Of a stretch of 10,016 bases of DNA, positions 1 through 6,357 are shown in pieces. The notes beneath the pieces were generated by a model. The model saw nothing but the letters and a program-made list of their open reading frames with translations. It made no database searches and was not told the origin of the DNA. Each line of letters opens with the position of its first letter. Positions within the stretch are counted from its first letter, which is position 1. The translations under genes and the position numbers were made by a program. Location: NCBI GenBank assembly GCA_945877525.1, contig CAMDVP010000101.1:1-10016 (forward strand), read 5' to 3'. This DNA is from an uncultured Clostridia bacterium. GTDB taxonomy: Bacteria; Bacillota; Clostridia; Christensenellales; Aristaeellaceae.

Positions 1-446
1 GCAAAACCCTGGAACGCCGCCTGGCCCATGGCGGCGGACACACCGGCTGGAGCCGCGCGTGGATTATTCATTTCTATGCGAGGCTTCTGGACGGAGAAAA
101 GGCCGGGGAGCATATTCGCCTTCTGCTGGAGCGCTCCACCCTGCCCAATCTGCTGGACAACCATCCCCCCTTCCAGATTGACGGCAACTTTGGCCTGACC
201 TCCGCCATCGCGGAGATGCTTGTGCAAAGCCACGAGGGCTTCCTGCGCCTTGCCCCGGCGCTGCCGCCGGCCTGGCCGGATGGGGAAATCACCGGCCTTC
301 GGGCCCGGGGCGGCTATCAGGTGGATCTGTCCTGGCACGCGGGTAAGCTGACACGGGCCGTCATTACGGCATCGCACGCGGGCGAGGTGCGCCTGTGGGA
401 CGGGCGGCGAATCCCCCATGCCGCCGGAGAGAAGATTGTGCTGTGA
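1..446 (+). CDS. GH95-type alpha-L-fucosidase, C-terminal part (5' end outside window)
   Basis: This is the last 147 or so codons of a large glycoside hydrolase; the reading frame is open from base 3 to the TGA at 444-446. The fragment reads GGGHTGWSRAWII, then STLPNLLDNHPPFQIDGNFG, then a segment ending in LRARGGYQVDLSW. These are the landmarks of the C-terminal end of the GH95 (alpha/alpha)6 barrel and its following beta-sandwich. In the family the enzyme hydrolyses terminal alpha-1,2-linked (sometimes 1,3/1,4) L-fucose by inversion. The Asp of QIDGNFG (codon 180-182) is, I infer, the family's catalytic-site Asp; the general acid Glu would lie upstream, out of view. Whether the protein has a signal peptide cannot be seen. 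Fucose release fits a gut organism feeding on mucin, milk oligosaccharides or plant glycans. A GH95 member acting on galactose-type substrates is a less likely alternative. Confidence 0.85.
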   Translation, partial: KTLERRLAHGGGHTGWSRAWIIHFYARLLDGEKAGEHIRLLLERSTLPNLLDNHPPFQIDGNFGLTSAIAEMLVQSHEGFLRLAPALPPAWPDGEITGLRARGGYQVDLSWHAGKLTRAVITASHAGEVRLWDGRRIPHAAGEKIVL

Positions 447-462
447 CAGGCAGCAAATGAAA

Positions 463-493
463 AACGCCCGCGGGAAGCATCCTTCGGGGCGTT
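463..493 (-). terminator. Hairpin, likely minus-strand rho-independent terminator
   Basis: AACGCCC at 463-469 pairs with GGGCGTT at 487-493, with an inner GAAG/CTTC stem around a CATC loop. Read on the minus strand, the stem is followed by TTTTCATTT; read on the plus strand there is no T-tract. It therefore best fits as the end of minus-strand transcription arriving from the foldase gene or from an RNA inside 494-740. It also lies 17 nt after the fucosidase stop, so a role for that gene's mRNA cannot be excluded. Confidence 0.5.
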
Positions 494-708
494 CAGACAA
501 TCAACAAACCTATGGGTGGCGTCGGAGGGCCCGCAGGCTCTTCGACTTCAGATCGAAAACCGGCGACATGCGCGGCGGTTTTCGTGCGATTTCGTCAGAA
601 ATCGCTTCCTTACACGAACGAACGGCCGGGAGAACGGCTTGCCGTTCGACCAGTGAGGGAGTGCATAACCTCGACAAAGTGCCGAAGGCACTTTGTCGAT
701 ACGTTAAG
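494..708. other. Non-coding stretch dense in hairpins, candidate structured RNA
   Basis: I find no credible gene here. The stretch holds four separate strong inverted repeats. CGAAAACCG at 554-562 pairs with CGGTTTTCG at 576-584. GCGATTTC at 586-593 pairs with GAAATCGC at 598-605. GAACGG at 632-637 pairs with CCGTTC at 642-647. TCGACAAAGTGCC at 671-683 pairs perfectly with GGCACTTTGTCGA at 687-699 across a GAA loop. CCCGCAGGCT near 529-538 is repeated in the next palindrome and could pair with its 3' arm (AGCCTGCGG), giving a possible long-range contact. The strand is unresolved. I do not recognise a known RNA family; tmRNA, RNase P and SRP RNA landmarks are absent. Confidence 0.4.
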
Positions 709-740
709 CGCCCCGCAGGCTGCAGCCTGCGGGGCGTTGC
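709..740 (+). terminator. 28-bp perfect palindrome, terminator-like
   Basis: CGCCCCGCAGGCTG at 709-722 is exactly complementary to 723-736. On the plus strand it is followed by TTGCTTTA, a weak T-tract, so it could end plus-strand transcription from the fucosidase side. On the minus strand the tail is poorer. The MITE copy begins 7 bases further on. Confidence 0.45.
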
Positions 741-743
741 TTT

Positions 744-904
744 ATACTATTCTCAAATTCACCTGGCACATCTACTCGCGCCTTTTCCATTCAGGCGTTC
801 GCTCATTCCACTCGACGTAGCGCTGCTACGCCTCGTTCCATTCCCGCTAGCCAGAATGAAAAATTCGCTTCGTATCTTGTGCCATTTTCATTTGAGAATA
901 GTAT
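744..904. mobile_element. MITE-like element, copy 1 (161 bp)
   Basis: A 161-bp unit begins ATACTATTCTCAAAT and ends with its exact inverse ATTTGAGAATAGTAT. Further inside, TGGCACA is matched by TGTGCCA near the other end. Internal hairpins include CGCCT/AGGCG and CGTAGC-GCT-GCTACG. There is no open reading frame for a transposase. The unit recurs at 8212-8372 with about 6 mismatches, same length and same orientation. A TA dinucleotide lies just inside each end (745-746 and 902-903), consistent with TA target duplication as in IS630/Tc1-mariner-type elements; that family assignment is inference. It sits between the foldase stop codon and the palindrome at 709-736. Confidence 0.85.
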
Positions 905-922
905 TAGCTATATGCCGCGGAA

Positions 923-2284
923 TTACTCCTCCGCATCCGCCATCAGCTCCTGGGCCTCGGCGGAGTAGGTGATGACTGCATCGGCCAGCCACTGCTCCAT
1001 GGTCGCGCTGAACAGCTCGTCCTCCTTGGCGCTCAGCAGCTCCTCGCGGAGGGCGTTCTGGATTTCATCGGTCAGCTCCACGGGGCCGGCGGGCACGTCA
1101 CGGGTGTACTGCACAATATGCACGCCATAACTGCCGACCACGGGCGCGGCCACGTCGCCCACATGATCCACCGAGAACGCCGCCTGCACAAACACGGGAT
1201 CCCACAGAATGGAATCCATGTGCACGCTGTAGCCCAGGGACTTGTTCGGCTCCACCTCCATGCCGGGGTCCGTGCCGTACTCCGCCACCAGTTCGCTGAA
1301 GGGTACGCCCTGGGCCAGCTTTTCGTTGATTTCATCCACGGTGGGCTGCACGGAGTCCAGAATCGCCTGATAGGCTGCGTCCACCTGTTCCTGGGTCACG
1401 GGCGGCTCGGGGATTTCGGTGGGTTCGGCATCAGGCGCGGCGGTCGCCGCATCGCCGGTAAGCTCGGCGCCCTCTTCCTCGTCCTGCTGCTCCTCAAGGC
1501 GGGCGCTCAGGCTTTCATACTCGCCCATCAGATCGTCGCTGACCTCCAGAAGAATATGGGTCACGCCGCGGTAGCCCTCGGGAACATAGTAGGCGGTCTG
1601 TCCGTAATACTGGGTCATGTATTCATACATGGCCACGTCGTTCTTGTAGGTTTCCTCGTCGGCAGCCTCCTTTTCGTCAAAGCTCTGGCGGATATCCTCG
1701 TCCGTCACCACGGCGCCTTCGACCATGTATGCCTCCACCCTGTCCAGCACGGCGTTGTCAAAGGCGGTTTCCAGCATGATGGCCTCGGTATAGCCCCAGC
1801 CTTCCAGCATGGACAGCACGCTGATGCGGGCGGAAGCCTTCTCCTCGTCGGTGGATTCCTCTGTCAGGCCGCCATAGTAGGACACATAGGTATCAACGAT
1901 TTCAGCCCACTCATCGGCGTTTTCCTTTTCAATTTCAGCCTTTTCCTCGTCAGTGAACTGATCCAGCCCCAGCTCTGCGGCCTTCTGTTCCATCAATTCC
2001 AGCTGCACGGCGTATTCCAGGGCATACTGGTTGATCCACTGCAGCATGCCTTCGTCAGAGGTGTCATAGCCGTACTGGGAGAAGGAATAGATCATGTTCT
2101 CGGCAATGCCGTCCACCGTGCCGCGGAGGATTGCCGCACCGTTGACGGTGGCCATCACATCATCGGGGTTGGCGGTGGCTTCGGGCTGGGAGGCTGTCTC
2201 TCCCTCGGCAAGGGCGGAGAGGCTGAGCGCCATCGTCAGCACCAGCGCCGTCAGAAGAGCCAGCAGACGTACCGTTTTTTTCAT
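923..2284 (-). CDS. Secreted parvulin-type peptidyl-prolyl isomerase (PrsA/SurA-like foldase)
   Basis: A 453-residue protein is predicted from the ATG at 2284; the reading frame extends further upstream but the downstream start is chosen. It begins MKKTVRLLAL, runs straight into a hydrophobic signal peptide cleaved after SALA, and has AGAAAGGA at 2296-2303, 11 nt before the start. Residues 40-200 are a helical SurA_N-like chaperone arm. The parvulin fold starts at GVTHILLEV (240-248) and ends at PVVGSYGVHIVQY (381-393). About 60 acidic and proline-rich residues (roughly 255-310) are inserted between the first strand and the helix. The family isomerises X-Pro bonds and helps exported proteins fold outside the membrane. 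PrsA is usually a lipoprotein, but no lipobox cysteine is present, so this one should be released or wall-retained. It lies 130 bp after the spo0A-like gene with a likely promoter of its own. Confidence 0.85.
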   Translation of the reverse strand: MKKTVRLLALLTALVLTMALSLSALAEGETASQPEATANPDDVMATVNGAAILRGTVDGIAENMIYSFSQYGYDTSDEGMLQWINQYALEYAVQLELMEQKAAELGLDQFTDEEKAEIEKENADEWAEIVDTYVSYYGGLTEESTDEEKASARISVLSMLEGWGYTEAIMLETAFDNAVLDRVEAYMVEGAVVTDEDIRQSFDEKEAADEETYKNDVAMYEYMTQYYGQTAYYVPEGYRGVTHILLEVSDDLMGEYESLSARLEEQQDEEEGAELTGDAATAAPDAEPTEIPEPPVTQEQVDAAYQAILDSVQPTVDEINEKLAQGVPFSELVAEYGTDPGMEVEPNKSLGYSVHMDSILWDPVFVQAAFSVDHVGDVAAPVVGSYGVHIVQYTRDVPAGPVELTDEIQNALREELLSAKEDELFSATMEQWLADAVITYSAEAQELMADAEE

Positions 2285-2332
2285 TCTGTTTACGATCCTT
2301 TCTCTCGCCCGCGTCCCGCGCAGGCTGCTTCT

Positions 2333-2361
2333 ATTATGACACGCTTTTCCCGCAAACGCAA
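2333..2361 (-). promoter_or_regulatory. Candidate sigma-A promoter for the foldase gene
   Basis: On the minus strand, TTGCGT (2361-2356) and CATAAT (2338-2333) are separated by 17 nt in an AT-richer gap between spo0A-like and foldase genes. The -10 matches TATAAT at five of six positions; the -35 only in its TTG. This suggests the foldase can be expressed independently of the sporulation pair. Confidence 0.4.
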
Positions 2362-2413
2362 CAAAAAGGCTGAAATTGTCACACAATATTCACCCGTTTG
2401 CCAGTTGATTTCA

Positions 2414-3124
2414 TTACTGGATGCGCCGCGCCGCCAGGGTGAGCCGCTCCTGCAGACGGTAGAGGAACTCCCGGTTGGTGGGCTTGCCCCGCTCCGGATC
2501 CACCGAGTGTCCGAAGAAGCGCTCCAGCCCTGGCAGGCTGCCCCTCATCCAGGTAGACTCTACCGCCAGGCGCAGGCTGCGCTCCACTGCGCCGGGCCGC
2601 AGCCCGTTCCGCCGCGCCGCCAACGGATACAGCCGATCCTTCAGATCGTTCAGAAGCGGGGGATGCGCCGCCGCCAGCGCTGCCATGTCCGGCAAAAACC
2701 GCCATGCGCCCAAATCCTTCCGCATGCCCAGCTGCCGCAATAGCCCCCGGGCAAGGCAGTTCAGCTCCGGCAGGTGGCACAGCGCCAGGCGCGGGACATG
2801 TCCGGCGCTTTCTTCCTGCTCCACCAGGGCAGGCAGGGCCGCGGCATCATCCCTGCGCAGCACCGCGTCCGCGCCGGGGCAGGGGAACTCCGCGGCCAGC
2901 CAGGGCGGCGCCACGGGAGGCCTTTCCCACAGGCACGCCGCCAGCGCCCGCCCCTCGGGGCTGTCGCAGAGGACGCATACCTCTAAGCCGCCCCCGCACA
3001 GAAGGGCATAGGCTGCCCTCGCGTCGGTTTCTACCTCGCACAGCCAGCCCTCCCGCTGTCCCTCCAGCACCGTTTGCCATTGCAGCCCCTGGGCCCGCGT
3101 CAGGCTGAGTATCAGGCATCGCAT
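2414..3124 (-). CDS. spo0A: Diverged Spo0A: intact effector domain, degenerate receiver
   Basis: A 236-residue protein; Bacillus Spo0A is about 267. The start is set by a perfect AAGGAGG (3140-3134) 9 nt upstream. Residues 122-232 align throughout with the Spo0A DNA-binding domain: LKDRLYPLAARRNG, the recognition helix GAVERSLRLAVESTW, MRGSLPGLERFFGHSV and KPTNREFLYRLQERLTL. Residues 1-110 keep the length and rough alternation of a receiver but not its chemistry. Strand 1 reads CLILSLTRAQ where Spo0A has an Asp-Asp pair, the phosphoacceptor position in EVCVLCDSPEG is Cys rather than Asp, and I see no Lys-Pro near strand 5. In the recognition helix the usual Ser-Arg before VER is Gly-Ala and the His after the second Arg is Leu. 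It lies 45 bp after spoIVB, the conserved place for spo0A. Spo0A is the master sporulation regulator; phosphorelay control of this version looks doubtful. Confidence 0.85.
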   Translation of the reverse strand: MRCLILSLTRAQGLQWQTVLEGQREGWLCEVETDARAAYALLCGGGLEVCVLCDSPEGRALAACLWERPPVAPPWLAAEFPCPGADAVLRRDDAAALPALVEQEESAGHVPRLALCHLPELNCLARGLLRQLGMRKDLGAWRFLPDMAALAAAHPPLLNDLKDRLYPLAARRNGLRPGAVERSLRLAVESTWMRGSLPGLERFFGHSVDPERGKPTNREFLYRLQERLTLAARRIQ

Positions 3125-3169
3125 GAAAAATGGCCTCCTTGCACAGGAAAGCCATTCGACGCGGGGATG

Positions 3170-4447
3170 TTATGCACCTTCCGCGATTTCTGTCTCCTTT
3201 TGGAGCATCCAGTCGATATACAGCCCGTAGCCCTGGGTGGGGTCGCTGACAAACACATGCGTCACCGCGCCGATGATGCGCCCGTCCTGAATGATGGGGC
3301 TGCCGCTCATGCCCTGCACGATGCCGCCGGTGGCATCCAGCAGACGGGGGTCGGTTACCCGCAGCACCATGCTTTTGGGGGCGGGGGTGTTTTGCGTGTT
3401 CACCCGGGTGATTTCCACCGAGAATGCCTGCACCCCTGTGCCGTCCACTGTGGACAGGATGGTTGCGGGCCCTGTATGTACGCCGGAGCGCAGCCCGATG
3501 GGCAGGCCGTCGGGGTACAGACTGCTGACGGGGGCGCTGTCCATCCGGCCGTAGATGCCGAGGGGCCCGTTCTGCCGGATGTCGCCCAGGGTTTGCGGGT
3601 CGCGCAGGAAGCTGCCCTTCAGTTCGCCCGGCACGCCCTTCTGCCCCTTCTGCACCGCCACCACCTCCGCCCGGAGAATCTGTCCCCGGCCCACAGGAAG
3701 TACCTTGCCCGTGTCGCCGTCGGTGATGGCATGGCCCAACGCCGCATAAACGCCGGTCTCCGGGTCATAAAAGGAGAGGGTACCCACTCCGGCGGTGCTG
3801 TCGCGTACCCACGCGCCCATGCGTGCTGTGCCGGTGGCCGCGTCCAGGCGAGGGGTCATGGTGGTGTTCATGGCTACGCCATCCCGGGCGTACTCGATGT
3901 TCAACGTCTGCCCGCCGGCTCCCGCCACCAGCTCCGCCAGCTGGTCGGCGCTGGCAATGCTTACCCCGTTCACCCTCCGCAGCACATCCCCCGGACGAAG
4001 TCCGCAAAGCGCGGCTGGGCTGGGCGCGTCGCTCAGATCGCTTACGCCCACCACCATCACCCCCTCGGTACGCATGGCCACGCCGATGGCGCTGCCTCCG
4101 GGAATCAGCCGCTTCTCGGCCTGAATCTCCACCTCAACCCGTTTGAGGGGGAAAAGCCCCATCAGGCTCAAGAGCAGCTCTCCCGAACCGGCGGTTTCGC
4201 TGGCAATTTCCACCTCGCCCCGGGCAGATAAGGTTTCATCCTCCGAGGCGGAAACCGCAAGGTTGCCGCCCCGGGCTGTCAGGGTCAGACCGCCGCCCAG
4301 GGCCAGCGTGCGTGCCTGCCCCTCCGTGAGGCTGATGCGCTCCGGCAGGGTGCGGAGGGTTTCCTGCATGGGGGAAAAGTAGCTGAAGCTGATAAACATG
4401 GCCAGCACAAGACCTGTGGCCTGCCTGAGCCGGGACGGTCGTTTCAT
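3170..4447 (-). CDS. spoIVB: SpoIVB peptidase (stage IV sporulation protein B)
   Basis: A 425-residue serine peptidase of family S55, nearly the same length as the Bacillus protein (426). The start at 4447 has GAGGG 7 nt upstream and puts a single N-terminal membrane segment at residues 9-26. A PDZ domain occupies roughly 120-195 (GLRPGDVLRRVNGVSI). The catalytic triad is His239 in AALGHAI, Asp366 in VTDPRLL and Ser381 in GMSGSP, each three residues beyond the Bacillus triad as I recall it. The C-terminus IGAVTHVFVSDPTQGYGLYI is typical. In the family the protein is made in the forespore, crosses into the space between the membranes and cleaves SpoIVFA, which activates the SpoIVFB protease and thus pro-sigma-K. 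It is first in a likely spoIVB-spo0A operon and divergent from the ABC exporter. I do not see a convincing sigma-F/G promoter. An upstream in-frame ATG at 4540 lacks a ribosome site. Confidence 0.95.
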   Translation of the reverse strand: MKRPSRLRQATGLVLAMFISFSYFSPMQETLRTLPERISLTEGQARTLALGGGLTLTARGGNLAVSASEDETLSARGEVEIASETAGSGELLLSLMGLFPLKRVEVEIQAEKRLIPGGSAIGVAMRTEGVMVVGVSDLSDAPSPAALCGLRPGDVLRRVNGVSIASADQLAELVAGAGGQTLNIEYARDGVAMNTTMTPRLDAATGTARMGAWVRDSTAGVGTLSFYDPETGVYAALGHAITDGDTGKVLPVGRGQILRAEVVAVQKGQKGVPGELKGSFLRDPQTLGDIRQNGPLGIYGRMDSAPVSSLYPDGLPIGLRSGVHTGPATILSTVDGTGVQAFSVEITRVNTQNTPAPKSMVLRVTDPRLLDATGGIVQGMSGSPIIQDGRIIGAVTHVFVSDPTQGYGLYIDWMLQKETEIAEGA

Positions 4448-4507
4448 GGGCAGCCCTCGCTTTCTTCCCTGCCAGTGTGGCGGAAAAGCGCGGACCGCAT
4501 ACTGGAA

Positions 4508-4549
4508 GAAACCGCCGAAGCGGGAAGTTTTCCCGGCCATGGCGGTTTC
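4508..4549. promoter_or_regulatory. Nested inverted repeat in the spoIVB/ABC divergent region
   Basis: GAAACCGCC at 4508-4516 is complementary to GGCGGTTTC at 4541-4549, and inside it CGGGAA at 4521-4526 is complementary to TTCCCG at 4530-4535. The 10-bp palindrome TTTCCGGAAA follows at 4551-4560. The outer repeat overlaps the place where the -35 of the plus-strand promoter should be. An operator serving the divergent genes is plausible; it could also be a hairpin in the spoIVB leader. Confidence 0.35.
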
Positions 4550-4565
4550 ATTTCCGGAAAAAATG

Positions 4566-4574
4566 TGGTACAAT
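4566..4574 (+). promoter_or_regulatory. Extended -10 promoter for the ABC exporter operon
   Basis: TGG-TACAAT at 4566-4574 matches an extended -10 element (TGn followed by five of six TATAAT positions). The -35 is poor, at best GTTTCA at about 18 nt, which is usual for extended -10 promoters. A strong ribosome site GGAGG (4594-4598) lies 7 nt before the ATG at 4606. Confidence 0.55.
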
Positions 4575-4605
4575 GGGCAGGATGATATGATACGGAGGAA
4601 AAGCC

Positions 4606-6357
4606 ATGAAAACCTCAACCCTGCTCAAACGGTTTCTGCCGTACTTTTCCAGGTACAAAAAAACCGTTGTCTTCGACCTGTGCTGCGCGGCGCTGACCAC
4701 CGTGTGCGAGCTGGCGCTGCCGCTGATTGTGTCCTCCATCACCGACAAGGCCACGGTGGATCCCGCGTCGCTGACCGTTTCCTTCGTGCTGACCATGGGC
4801 GGCGTGTATCTGCTCATGCGCGTGGTGGACGCGGTGGCCAGCTACTATATGCAGTCGGTCGGACACATTATGGGCTCCCGCATGGAAACTGACATGCGCC
4901 ACGACCTGTTCCATCACCTGCAGCAGCTGTCCTTCAGCTATTATTCCGAAACCAAGGTGGGGCAGATTATGGCCCGCATCACCTCCGACCTGTTTGAGGT
5001 GACGGAGTTTGCCCATCACTGCCCGGAGGAGTTTTTCATCGCGGGCATCAAGATCGTGGTCAGCTTCGTGGTGCTGCTGGGCATGAACATCCCCCTGACG
5101 CTGATGATGTTTGCCGTGCTGCCCTTCATGCTGGTGTTTGCCAGGCACTACAACGAGAAGTTTCGAGCCACCTTCCGCGAGCGCAACCGCCAGGTGGGCG
5201 AAATCAACGCCCAGGTGGAGGATAGCCTGCTGGGCATCCGCGTGGTCAAAAGCTTTGCCAACGAAGCGCTGGAGGAGGAAAAGTTTGCCGAAGGCAACCA
5301 GCGCTTTTTGAAGCTCAAGGCGCTGTCCTACAAATATATGGCCGAGTTCGGCACCTCCACCCGGGTGTTTGATGGGCTGATGTATATCATCATCGTGGTG
5401 GCGGGCGCGCTGTTCATCAAAAACGATACCCTCACTGCCGCCGAATTCACCGCGTACCTCCTCTATGCCAACGTACTGCTGAACGCCATCCGCCGTCTGG
5501 TGGAGTTTATCGAGCAGTTCCAGCGGGGCATGACGGGCATTGAACGCTTCTTTGAAATCATGGACGCGCCCGAGGAAATCAAGGACATCGAAGGCGCCCG
5601 GGAGATGAAGGGCGTGAAGGGAGACGTCACCTTCGACAACGTGGGCTTCCACTATGCCGACGACAGCGCCGAGGTGCTCCATCACCTGAACCTGCAGGTG
5701 AAGGCCGGTCAGTCCATCGCCCTGGTAGGGCCCTCCGGCAGCGGCAAAACCACCCTGTGCAACCTGATTCCCCGCTTCTATGACGTCACCGAGGGGCGTA
5801 TCCTGATAGACGGCCAGGACATTAAGTCCTTTACCCAGCAAAGCCTGCGCCAGTCCATCGGCATGGTGCAGCAGGAGGTGTACCTGTTCTCCGGCACGGT
5901 GTTTGACAATATTGCTTACGGTAAGCCCGGCGCTACCCTGGAGGAGGTCAGGGCCGCGGCAAGGCTGGCCGGCGCGGACGAGTTCATCTCCGCCCTGCCC
6001 CAGGGCTATGACACCTATGTGGGCGAGCGCGGCGTGCGCCTTTCCGGCGGACAAAAGCAGCGCATCTCCATTGCACGGGTATTCCTGAAGGATCCGCCTA
6101 TTCTCATCCTGGATGAAGCCACCTCCGCCCTGGACAATGAAAGCGAGCGCCTGGTGCAGGACAGCCTGGAGAAGCTGGCCCATGGCCGCACGGTGTTCAC
6201 CATTGCCCACCGGCTGACCACCATCAAGGGCGCTGATGTCATATGGGTTCTGACGGAGAACGGCGTAGAGGAAATGGGCACCCACGAGGAGCTGCTGAAA
6301 AAGGGCGGCCTTTACGCCCATCTCTATGCCATGTATACGGAGCGTGAGAAGGTATGA
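4606..6357 (+). CDS. ABC exporter half-transporter (fused permease and ATPase)
   Basis: A 583-residue protein with the standard layout of a type IV exporter half-molecule such as MsbA or BmrA. Residues 1-320 are a six-helix membrane domain, with hydrophobic stretches near 22-45, 58-80, 143-178 and 255-290. The nucleotide-binding domain follows: Walker A GPSGSGKTT (375-383), Q-loop VQQE (421-424), signature LSGGQ (479-483), Walker B ILILDE ending at Glu504 with the following ATSALD, and H-loop His535 in IAHR. All ATPase residues are present, so a homodimer should be active. The family exports lipids, peptides or drugs; the substrate cannot be read from sequence. The stop codon overlaps the next gene's ATG (ATGA), so the two are co-transcribed and probably translationally coupled. 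GGAGG 7 nt upstream fixes the start. Confidence 0.95.
   Translation: MKTSTLLKRFLPYFSRYKKTVVFDLCCAALTTVCELALPLIVSSITDKATVDPASLTVSFVLTMGGVYLLMRVVDAVASYYMQSVGHIMGSRMETDMRHDLFHHLQQLSFSYYSETKVGQIMARITSDLFEVTEFAHHCPEEFFIAGIKIVVSFVVLLGMNIPLTLMMFAVLPFMLVFARHYNEKFRATFRERNRQVGEINAQVEDSLLGIRVVKSFANEALEEEKFAEGNQRFLKLKALSYKYMAEFGTSTRVFDGLMYIIIVVAGALFIKNDTLTAAEFTAYLLYANVLLNAIRRLVEFIEQFQRGMTGIERFFEIMDAPEEIKDIEGAREMKGVKGDVTFDNVGFHYADDSAEVLHHLNLQVKAGQSIALVGPSGSGKTTLCNLIPRFYDVTEGRILIDGQDIKSFTQQSLRQSIGMVQQEVYLFSGTVFDNIAYGKPGATLEEVRAAARLAGADEFISALPQGYDTYVGERGVRLSGGQKQRISIARVFLKDPPILILDEATSALDNESERLVQDSLEKLAHGRTVFTIAHRLTTIKGADVIWVLTENGVEEMGTHEELLKKGGLYAHLYAMYTEREKV

Noticed and set aside
494..740. Hairpin cluster as tmRNA, RNase P RNA, SRP RNA or a CRISPR array
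   Set aside because: The conserved sequence landmarks of those RNAs are missing, and the hairpins differ from one another, so there is no regular repeat-spacer pattern.
418..972. 184-codon plus-strand frame through the hairpin cluster and MITE
   Set aside because: It is made of palindromes and the transposable unit and overlaps the foldase end; the product has low-complexity composition and no start signal.
1118..2743. 541-codon plus-strand open frame opposite the foldase and spo0A genes
   Set aside because: Its product is rich in His, Gly and Leu with no domain; it mirrors the codons of two well-supported minus-strand genes.
3074..4231. 385-codon plus-strand open frame opposite spoIVB
   Set aside because: It overlaps a gene with a complete catalytic triad and family-length product; no ribosome site or domain.
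4448..4540. A longer SpoIVB starting at 4540
   Set aside because: There is no ribosome site before that ATG, and the extra residues would push the membrane segment inward; the 4447 start gives the family's usual length and triad positions.
4615..6321. 568-codon minus-strand open frame opposite the ABC exporter
   Set aside because: The plus-strand gene has all ABC motifs and a strong ribosome site; the antisense product is His-rich and without motifs.
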